A DNA stretch of 64,000 nt from Paraphysomonas bandaiensis (lineage: Eukaryota; Chrysophyceae), in contig CBFFRP010000285.1 of assembly GCA_965644295.1 (NCBI GenBank), forward strand, positions 1-64,000, in the 5' to 3' direction. The position numbers and the translations under genes were made by a program. This document shows, in pieces, positions 55,916-64,000 of this stretch. The notes under the pieces are model-generated. The model saw nothing but the letters and a program-made list of their open reading frames with translations. It ran no database searches and was not told where the DNA came from. Position 1 is the stretch's first letter. Each line of letters begins with the position of its first letter.

Positions 55916-56440
55916 CGGAGCCTGTTGGGGTGGTACCTTATAGTGTCAATTTATTACATGCTAATGAATATATTTGAATGCGTTTGACTGTATTGAGTAT
56001 TGAGCACATGTTACAGCTATATGTGGAGAGAAAGTCACCCTCCTCCTCTCCTCGTTTTTTTAAGTATGAGGTGATATGTTCGATGCGAGATTCAAGAAAA
56101 CTCCCATCCACGTTTGTGTCATGTTGTATTAGAATATACCTGGCTGCCATATATGCATCTAGCCAAATCTGTGGTGGCAACCTGACTGGATCAACATAGT
56201 TAGTGTCATTACCCCACTGAACTTTCTCTCCTCAATAGCGTTCATTTCTGGGGAGTCAGTTGAGCTTCACGTGTGTTGATAGCATCCTTGAGACCTTAGA
56301 TACTATACCAGCCAGGGCGCTGGGCCAGCAGGGAGACCTGGACGTACCTGATGTGTACTGCTACATTAACACATGCAGAATTGAGTCCAGAGGATATTAG
56401 GATACCGGACTCGTATGCCGAGGCGGAGAGGGAAAAATTT
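55916..56440. other. Unresolved coding-like segments
   Basis: Plus strand: a 72-codon frame (55978-56199) and, after a good acceptor (CTCCTCAATAG at about 56238), an open exon to 56400 (SILETLDTIPARALGQQGDL), but their phases do not join. Minus strand: an open segment at 55938-56190 (LPPQIWLDAYMAARYILIQH) also lacks a clean partner. One strand probably carries a degenerate or alternatively spliced gene; I cannot choose. Confidence 0.3.
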
Positions 56441-56462
56441 AATTTTGGCCCTTTTTGGCCCT

Positions 56463-58739
56463 CGGCCCGCTAGGGCCCTCGGCCCGCATTTGGCCCTCTA
56501 CTACAACTAACAATAATAACAATAATTCTTAATTAAAAACACACACAACACACACTACAACCACAAGCAACAATAACGCACAAAGCAAAGGGCAGTATTA
56601 CGCACAAAGCAAAGGGTCAAATTTAGCAAGAGTTATTAATATCTTAAGCAAGAGCAACTTTATACCAAAACATTTTTCGGAGCTGGGGGCTCCCCACGCT
56701 TCGACTCTACGAGCCGGCGTCCACTGCCCCCAGGCCCCCGCCCCTAAACAACGCCGGGGCCGGCCCCACCGGCCCTATTCCGGCGTTTGGCGCCGGTCTG
56801 AGCCCTGCCGGCGGCAACACAGCATGTCTCAATCTCCTCGGTGAAAGCACAGTCTTCGGCTGTCACTGTAGACTCCTTGCCACATCCAGTGTATTTCACT
56901 ATCTCCTCAATTGAAATACAATCATCAGTGGGTACATCGACAACATATCCATTCTGCAGTCGGCACTGCTCGCGATAGCCAACGATGGACCCCTCGTAAA
57001 ATCCAACTCTCACCACCTCGTACATGCACCCATCCTCAGGATCATAGTGGCTCTTCCCAATCAAAAACTTGTATTGGTTGAGCTGCGCAAACTTAGTCCT
57101 TTGGACTGACCTGTCCATTTCAAATGCAGCGTAGTCCTCTGGCAATGTGAATTGCTGGAATGGCAGATGTTTCGGCCGGGATGCATGACCCCTGAGAATT
57201 TTGTTTCGAAGTTCGACGTATTCTTGACTTAGCTTCCGAATAGTACTCACATATAACACCACGGAAGGATGCGCAGTGGGAAAAGCCTCGTTCAGCTTTC
57301 TGTTAAACCTTTCCAGTGGATTGTTGGTTCTATTAATCAAGCGGGATGTTGATGACTCGTCTGTTACAATGCCATGCACATTCCAATCATTAGGATCGGA
57401 TCCAGTTACAGGCTTGCCCTCAAAGTTCCGTTTGATAGCATTCATCAGACCCTTCTCGAAATCCACTGAGCCATTGATGATCTCCATCATGAAATCTGTT
57501 GAGGCCTTACTCAAATAAAGAGCCATGGAATACACTTCTTCAAACTTCGATTGCAGCAATATATAAAATACAGGAATGTATAGGGACGAGGCGTAGTCAT
57601 ATATCATAATTACTAGACACTGAGAAAATCCCTTTGGCACACATTTAAAAGTACAGTCTATAAACAGATGGACCGGACCACCCTTTACAATATTGATTAA
57701 ATCAGGATGTGCAAAGCCAATTATCTTCTGCATCTGATTGCTAACATTGATTGAAGTATTGAACTGTAAAAATAGTCTCTCGTCGTCATCAGCACAGTTC
57801 ACAAGCGGATACGACGATATAATTCCTTCCCAATCATTGAACTCTAAACGTCTACACTGATACACCAAAGCTTTGAGTTTCGACGTTTCGAGATATCTAT
57901 ATGGCATTCCTACCGAAATAAGCAAAAGAAAATGAAGTGAAAACAGCAAAAAGAAAAAAATATCAATTTTCTCACCGAGCTGCTTATATTTCGCTCGCGT
58001 TGTTTCCGCAACTTCATTTGCAATCGCAATGGAGGACTTCGAAACATCTTTCAACGCCATTGCTTCACAAAGTTGTTTCATTTCACCACTTGCGTCATAT
58101 ACACCTTTACAAAACGACGACCTCTCCTTGGAATTATCATCAGATGTTGGTGAATCTGAAGGCAATATAAAGATGGCGGCACCACATTTGTGCTCCTCTT
58201 TCCCCTTTGAAATTATCAGTTTTTCATCAGATTCTTCTGCTTGCTCGTGAACAAGAATTGTCAATTTAGCTGGACAGCCACATGTTCTTCCTTTCCGGTG
58301 TTTTGAGCACCGATAATAACCCTTCAAATTTCCTAAATATATGGATCAGTGGCTTACTGATAGAGAATATATTATACCGAACCATCTTGAAGCCTCTTCC
58401 TCTGCTTGATAGTGTATCTGAAACCTTCCCACTGAAAAGTTGTAGGGAGATCATCGCTATTACAACTATCTTTTCTCCCTGATTCTTCTGAATTAGAATC
58501 ATGCATTATTAATCGCCTGCTTGATGACAAAATTATTAATGAATTTGTATTAAGTTTTCAAAAAGTCGAAATTAAAAACTAATCACATTAGTTTTTTCAA
58601 AACTCGAAATCTTTAAAAGACAATAACTGAAATAATATAACAAATCAAAATCTTCAGGAGGCAAAAACTGAAAAAAATTAATTTTAGAGGGCCCGCGGGG
58701 GGCCGCGGGCCCGCGAGGGCCGAGGGCCCTGGCGGGCCG
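56463..58739 (-). mobile_element. MULE-type DNA transposon with GC-rich TIRs
   Basis: Inverted arms 56463-56485 and 58717-58739 differ at one of 23 positions (core AGGGCCCTCGGCCC). Longer, imperfect GGCCC-rich palindromes extend on both sides. The element holds one spliced transposase gene on minus. Strong GC-rich ends in an AT-rich setting suggest recent arrival. Target duplications (9-11 bp expected) were not identified. Confidence 0.75.
56744..58506 (-). CDS. MULE transposase with FLYWCH-like zinc finger, internally shortened
   Basis: Exons 58506-58383, 58332-57976 and 57909-56744 (introns 50 and 66 nt) give 548 aa. N-terminus: FQWEGFRYTIKQRKR, then YYRCSKHRKGRTCGCPAKL and EEHKC, a FLYWCH-type DNA-binding finger. 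The MULE core has VHLFIDCTFKCVPKGFSQCL (first acidic residue), IPVFYILLQSK and the VDFEKGLMNAIKRNF segment. It then jumps straight to NRTNNPLERFNRKLNEAFP and AHPSVVLYVSTI. The usual GCxFH-containing 80-110 residues between these blocks are absent, so the enzyme is probably inactive unless the family has diverged. The intron in exon-2/3 is placed by the LGMPYRYLE junction. Confidence 0.85.
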
Positions 58740-58913
58740 CAAAAAAACCTTATCGCGGAGAGATCTCCACAGTACGAAAAATGGAGACAAGCTTCGAAGG
58801 TCGAGAAGTCTTCACTGCGAAAAAAAGACGTGTCTTAAATACTAAACATAGTGCGAACGTGCGAACTCCAAGAGGAGTGATATGGGTAAGAGAAAAGTAT
58901 GTGGACACGGTGA
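58740..58913. other. Spacer between MULE and copia fragment
   Basis: Short sequence with no recognised gene; may include the outer flank of the MULE. Confidence 0.4.
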
Positions 58914-59189
58914 ATGGTGAAGAGGGATATTTTAGGAAACATGGTTAAGTATAAGGCGCGGCTGGTAGCATTAAGAAATCTACAAGAGAGAACGGAGGAG
59001 GAGCTGACCAACTTTGCTCCAGTGGTGAAAGGGATAACCATTACACTGGTACTAGCGATTGCATTTATGTTGCATATGCATGTGCACCAGTTGGACGTAT
59101 CATCAGCATTTTGCTATGCCGAGCTTGAAGAAGATATGTATATGACCCCCACACCAGATGAGGACTTGCCAGCAGGGTGGTGTTTTTAA
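58914..59189 (+). pseudogene. Ty1/copia reverse transcriptase fragment
   Basis: A plus frame of 91 codons reading VKYKARLVALRNLQERTEEE, then NFAPVVKGITITLVLAIAF and MHVHQLDVSSAFCYAELEED(MYM), the start of a copia RT domain (KARLVA, FAPVVK, QLDV..AF). The rest of the RT, RNase H and LTRs are missing, so it is a dead fragment. It lies next to the MULE, in a small nest of insertions. Confidence 0.85.
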
Positions 59190-59639
59190 TTCATGAAGGC
59201 ATTATATGGATTGATGATAGTGTCCTGTTTATGGTCTATTGTGCCTTAAAAAAACGGGGCCCTCCCCCTTAAGCTAAAACATGTATTAAATAGTGTCGAC
59301 TATCATATTTGCAAGTTCTACTCCATATGTAACACATAAAAGTTATTTCATGAAACAATTAAAAAAGTCCGAACTGCTCGCCTACTTTTTTGTAGCGTAT
59401 ACAGTACAAAACTTATATCTTCGCACAAAAAATGTAATAATTTTTACCATAAACAACATCATCCTCCATATTATTCCTAAACTAGTACACCAAGTAGAAA
59501 TTTTCTTCCACAGATATTGACTTAAACTGGTCCAAATTCTGTGGCCTTTTCTCCATAACGGCTACTACCTTTTCTTTTATTTCGCCTTAAAATGATTCGA
59601 TTAAAGAAACTTCAAAATACAAAACAAAATCCATACCAA
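59190..59639. other. Intergenic / decayed retroelement flank
   Basis: No supported gene. May include more copia-derived sequence that I cannot read. Confidence 0.4.
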
Positions 59640-60865
59640 TTAATTTCCCAAAATCTGCCCTGACTGAGTTTCGCTCAACCCATATATGATCTAAATAAAA
59701 GAAACATATACAGAACAGCTAATGCATGTTAGTAACTGGAGAATCAATATGGTAGCTAAGCCCTACCTCATAAAATGCTTTTTTGTCTTGAAACATGTCG
59801 TAGTATCCCGAAGAAATTTTCTCTGACTGCTGGTATCTGAGAATACGGAGAAATCAGCAAGCATCAACAACAATAAACAATTACTTCTTCTCTCTGATGC
59901 CCAGTATCTCGCACAAAAGCAAAGTTAAGTTGATGCCGACAACAGCGAACGGGTAGTGTGTCTTGATGTTCTCTTTTTGTGTGCGCAACATCCGCTGTGT
60001 TTCTGTTGGGTACGTCTCGCCCAGGTATCGCATTGTTCTAAGTGCAAGGATACCGGTACTCTTAAGATCCACTACCGGGTCAGGCTTTTGCCATCCCGCC
60101 TCCCGCCACTTGGGGGACTCACGCTCAAAAGGGTAGCCTGCACAGTTCCATCAAAATGAGTAAAAGAAGGACAACGAACGTACCTGGGAACAACGCTTGC
60201 CAGAGGTCTTCTAAAAGTAATACGTGTTTATGAACGGAATCATCAAACGACGTTGATAACAAAGAGTGAAGCTTGCCCAAATTGTCTGCCGGGGTCAACA
60301 GTTGTACACCGAAGTGTGACGCCGTTGACTTCACAGAACTCCACAAACTGGCAGCATTTTTCGTGACACTATCAAGTGAAATGTTGTGAATGCCCTTGGC
60401 AATGTCCAGAGCGGTAGTAGCTGCAAGTGTAATAGGGTCTACCTCACCACTAACAGATGCCGCCTGGATGGATCGCCGATCAGGTCGGTTCTCGTGATCT
60501 AACCGAGTCTCACAGAGCACGCGCTCCACCTCTTGCATATATTCAGTGTTGCCGTCACCCTGTGCGCAATCACCACCTTCCCCATCATTGGGCAAGCAAA
60601 TCACCAGCGCTTGGATATCGATAATCCCATTAACAGACCAGATTGCCTCATTCTCATCACTGATATCAAACCACACATGTCCTCCAGTGACTTCACTGAC
60701 TGGAAAATCTTTCGCTTTACGCTTTACACGAAAATGAAACACTCCTTCAAAAGGAAATATTCTTCTTATATCGTTGAGTGTGATAGGCTCTTGTGCAAGA
60801 CATGATGTCGCTGTTCCTTTATGTGACTCATCACCATGAAGGATAAAGTTAATCTGAGTGGTCAT
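59640..60865 (-). CDS. ELMO-domain protein with DIX/ubiquitin-like N-terminus
   Basis: Exons 60865-60184, 60137-59885, 59836-59767 and 59690-59640 (introns 46, 48, 76 nt) give 351 aa. N-terminal residues 1-95 form a beta-rich, ubiquitin-like fold, perhaps DIX-like (FPFEGVFHFRVKRK, VWFDISDENEAIWSVNGIID). Residues about 205-330 are an ELMO domain: DLWQALFPGYPFERESPKWR and EAGWQKPDP, DLKSTGILALRTMRYL, then YPFAVVGINLTLLLCEIL. ELMO proteins act as GAPs for Arf/Arl GTPases or, with DOCK partners, activate Rac. The Arg finger expected in ELMOD (WxxxGFQ..dP.tDfR) is changed (W.EAGWQKPDP.VDLK), so GAP activity is doubtful. The last exon is uncertain: another frame (DHIWVERNSVRADFGKLIGM) fits the family better. 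Confidence 0.82.
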
Positions 60866-61021
60866 ATACAGTTATTAATAATATAATACAGTTGTCTGAT
60901 ACAAAGGTATATGATACACAAAGATGTGGATTGATTGAAATGTGACTATGTGCTCTGCAGTAATAAAGTGTCGCAGATGGGATGAGCTACAGAAGTACAT
61001 TATATATCTACCACCATCTGC

Positions 61022-61024
<3 letters not shown>

Positions 61025-61078
<54 letters not shown>

Positions 61079-61839
61079 GTATGTATGTATGTATGTATGT
61101 ATGTATGTATGTATGTATGTATGTATGTATGTATGTATGTATGTATGTATGTATGTATGTATGTATGTATGTATGTATGTATGTATGTATGTATGTATGT
61201 ATGTATGTATGTATGTATGTATGTATGTATGTATGTATGTATGTATGTATGTATGTATGTATGTATGTATGTATGTATGTATGTATGTATGTATGTATGT
61301 ATGTATGTATGTATGTATGTATGTATGTATGTATGTATGTATGTATGTATGTATGTATGTATGTATGTATGTATGTATGTATGTATGTATGTATGTATGT
61401 ATGTATGTATGTATGTATGTATGTATGTATGTATGTATGTATGTATGTATGTATGTATGTATGTATGTATGTATGTATGTATGTATGTATGTATGTATGT
61501 ATGTATGTATGTATGTATGTATGTATGTATGTATGTATGTATGTATGTATGTATGTATGTATGTATGTATGTATGTATGTATGTATGTATGTATGTATGT
61601 ATGTATGTATGTATGTATGTATGTATGTATGTATGTATGTATGTATGTATGTATGTATGTATGTATGTATGTATGTATGTATGTATGTATGTATGTATGT
61701 ATGTATGTATGTATGTATGTATGTATGTATGTATGTATGTATGTATGTATGTATGTATGTATGTATGTATGTATGTATGTATGTATGTATGTATGTATGT
61801 ATGTATGTATGTATGTATGTATGTATGTATGTATGTATG

Positions 61840-61871
<32 letters not shown>

Positions 61872-62122
61872 TGTATGTATGTATGTATGTATGTATGTAT
61901 GTATGTATGTATGTATGTATGTATGTATGTATGTATGTATGTATGTATGTATGTATGTATGTATGTATGTATGTATGTATGTATGTATGTATGTATGTAT
62001 GTATGTATGTATGTATGTATGTATGTATGTATGTATGTATGTATGTATGTATGTATGTATGTATGTATGTATGTATGTATGTATGTATGTATGTATGTAT
62101 GTATGTATGTATGTATGTATGT
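61025..62122. repeat. (TATG)n microsatellite, about 1.1 kb
   Basis: The longest tetranucleotide array in the window, with two interruptions (GTAAGTATG near 61077 and ATATGTATG near 61841). Flanked by ELMO (minus) and a PH-domain gene (plus), whose starts diverge from it. Confidence 0.98.
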
Positions 62123-62303
62123 AGGTGGGTATGTAAAATTGAGTGTATCTGATGAGCGCATCTATCCTCTTCTCTCTCTCTAACATGCATAGAGCACATT
62201 ACCTTCAGGAGATTATTTAATGAATCATTATAATAATAAATTCATTATTCTCTGGGGTCAATCAGTGTAATAAGATGCATTGATTGTTATTATAGTGGGT
62301 GAT

Positions 62304-64000
62304 ATGGCTGATAACAAATGCGAAGGCTCGCTATATATTGAAATAGATGATAAATGGAAAAATCTTTTTTGTTGGATTAGAAATGGAAAGTTTCAAGCAT
62401 TTGATAAACAGAGAGTTGTATCAGTATCAAATCAATAGAGTAAAAGACGGCCTGTATTTGAGGTATTGTATGACGTTATACAGCGTGATAGTGCTTTGAT
62501 AAGACTCTATTTCAATAACAGTTTGCTATTAATCCATCAAGTGTCAGTTGTAAAGCTCTTAATCCTGGTGCCGGCATATTGAATCGTATAGCTCTTACAG
62601 CTGGTTCTACCCTACCGGATTGCCCTGTGCTCTTTGAAGTATGTGCTAGGCTACAGAGTGTATTTTGTCCTAATATATATCTAGATAATATCTGGCGACG
62701 ACACGTATGTCTTAGCATGTGCTAATGAGAGAGATCGTGACCGTTGGATTCACGCTTTTGACGCGATATTGGTATGCTGCCACTGCATTCTTGTCCAGTA
62801 TCTAACCTGTGCACAGCAGGAGAAGAGCAGTGGGTTTACTTCCATGCTACTGGGTGGCCGCTCAAAGCCATCTGCGGAGCGTGGCATCCAGGATAACACG
62901 GTAACTACCTGAGAGAACAGATTTCAAATAATTTGGATTGACATTGTAACTCAGGCACAGGATACATTGCGTGATGGGGAAGGAACGGGAGACTTCAATG
63001 TGCGCGACAGGATGACGTCCATTCATCGCTTGGAATCTATATCCGAGGAAAGGTGTTCCATGGCAGGCAATGCACACGATATGGCCGATGATGAGGATAA
63101 CCAGTACTGTTGCCGAAAGAGCAGCATTTTCCGTATGAAGGTGGATACAATGCAGCGACTCTTTAAGGTTGTCTCAGCCTTCCCCTTTGTGATTGTGGTC
63201 GCCACGCTGAACATATCGAATGCACACTACATATTTCGGTAAATGCTTTCCAAATATGTACATTGTATGTGCTAATACCTATTCCAGGTCAGTCGCATTC
63301 ATCCGACTGATGAATCTTCTCATTTATATAATTCCGTTCATATTCGGTGGGTGTTGTCCGTCCTTGTGTTGTATGTGGCTTAGCCTCTCTTCTGTGCAGT
63401 GGACGTCCTACTATCCAAGGTAAATTCCCTCCGCCTGCAGACGCTCTTTATTGGAGTGTACATTTCTATATACCTTATACCTGTGGGGTACGTTGTCGTG
63501 CAGAAGCTAAAGGTCCGTTATATCACTTATAAACCGTCGTGGTGATTGTTGTGTGGTGCGTTGCAGACAGCTGCTGCCACACATAAAATCGAAGAGGGCA
63601 CATTCTGTTTTCGTCCAGCTCGAGCAATTCGGTGAGTTAGTGTTTTGTATCATATTTCCCTGGATCATCATGTTCTAGGCTTTCTTTCCCCAATGTGTTT
63701 GCGATTCAGGGGTTTGTTCTCGAGTTTGTGCAGCACTGTTGCTATTGCATGCCCCTAGGTATACTTAATTTATTCACTCTGTACAATGGGCTCCGCTCAC
63801 CCTGAATGTAGGTATTTTTGGTAGTGAAGATCAGGACAACACCGTCGAGGACATACCACCATATATACAGTTCAAAATATATTTCTGGATGGCTGTGGCA
63901 TCGGTGTTCATCTGTGCACTCTTGATTGTTCTGAATGCTGTGCTTCGGGTGGGAAAATATATTCTACAGCGTAGGTTTCATGTTAACATTGAATTTCACT
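62304..64000 (+). CDS. PH-domain multi-pass membrane protein (3' end beyond window)
   Basis: Exons: 62304-62414, 62439-62462, 62522-62638, 62685-62771, 62817-62900, 62955-63238, 63288-63346, 63400-63512, 63567-63631, 63679-63758, 63812-63970 and beyond. Residues 1-125 form a PH domain: CEGSLYIEIDDKWKNLFCWI, then FAINPSSVSCKAL and DDTYVLACANERDRDRWIHA. A Ser-rich linker follows, then at least four TM segments: FPFVIVVATLNI, LMNLLIYIIPFIFVDVLL, LFIGVYISIYLIPVGYVV and FWMAVASVFICALLIVLNAV. A lipid-sensing membrane protein is likely; the family is not recognised. The first junction is odd: either a 24-nt intron (62415-62438) or an in-frame TAG (62436-62438) must be skipped. 63420-63440 is kept as coding (VNSLRLQ). 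Confidence 0.75.

Noticed and set aside
61008-62199. Open frames of 350-430 codons of YIHT or MYVC repeats on both strands (also at 9295-9825, 46260-46876, 50956-51462)
   Set aside because: They are translations of the TATG/CATA microsatellite, which lacks stops in all frames.
63420-63440. 21-nt intron in the PH membrane gene
   Set aside because: It has GT-AG ends but reads in frame as VNSLRLQ with no stop, and 21 nt is below any plausible intron size.
1-64000. Bacterial operons, ribosome-binding sites, riboswitches or rRNA genes
   Set aside because: None seen; the gene structure is that of a eukaryotic nucleus.

Overview
The window is nuclear DNA of an intron-rich, flagellated single-celled eukaryote. 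Genes are broken by many GT-AG introns, mostly 34-62 nt long. Neighbouring genes use TAA, TAG and TGA as stops, so the code looks standard. Gene content is that of a protist: a CCDC42/CFAP73-type ciliary coiled coil, PrimPol, a GT64 glycosyltransferase, an ELMO protein, a PX-PH phospholipase D, a TBC1D5-like Rab GAP, and ankyrin-like CPWDE repeats of a kind common in protists, algae and large DNA viruses. A stramenopile or other SAR lineage is my guess; nothing here proves it.

Layout. 1-6431 (minus strand) is the 5' part of a large retroelement-like unit: a gag-like ORF1, one in-frame TGA, then a second ORF with three OTU-like protease modules and, after a +1 frameshift, a SET domain running off the window. 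6821-9344 is a TBC1D5-like gene (6 exons). 9965-10583 is a small SH3-like repeat gene. 11434-13798 is a DBP3-type DEAD-box helicase (12 exons). 14053-14515 holds two identical tRNA-Lys(TTT) genes as a palindrome. 15.5-18.1 kb is a nest of decayed elements with terminal inverted repeats. 19486-25277 is an 18-exon phospholipase D with a zinc ribbon and a PDZ domain inserted between its catalytic halves. Then come a 295-bp MITE (25.8 kb), a calcineurin-B-like EF-hand protein (27.0-28.8 kb), a PDZ protein (29.4 kb), an RWD plus YVH1-type zinc protein (30.9 kb), a deleted hAT transposon with its target-site duplication (33.4 kb), PrimPol (34.5-36.5 kb), two small membrane proteins (37.2 and 38.3 kb), an EF-hand coiled-coil protein (41.3-43.8 kb), a hidden 75-aa membrane protein (45.9 kb), a degenerate ORF cluster (46.9-47.9 kb), an F-box plus ankyrin-like repeat gene (49.4-51.0 kb), the ciliary coiled coil (51.4 kb), an ADPRM phosphoesterase (53.3 kb), a GT64 enzyme (54.7 kb), a MULE transposon (56.4-58.7 kb), a copia fragment, an ELMO gene (59.6-60.9 kb), and a PH-domain multi-pass membrane protein running off the right end.

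Five TATG/CATA tetranucleotide arrays are scattered through the window, the longest about 1.1 kb. Because the unit has no stop in any frame, they produce long meaningless open frames.

Several genes point to membrane traffic and lipid signalling (PLD, TBC, ELMO, PH and PDZ proteins), but nothing indicates that they are co-regulated; eukaryotic gene order here is probably incidental. Exon boundaries were derived by hand from splice consensus, reading phase and family similarity. For nearly every multi-exon gene the exon lengths sum to a multiple of three, which supports the models.
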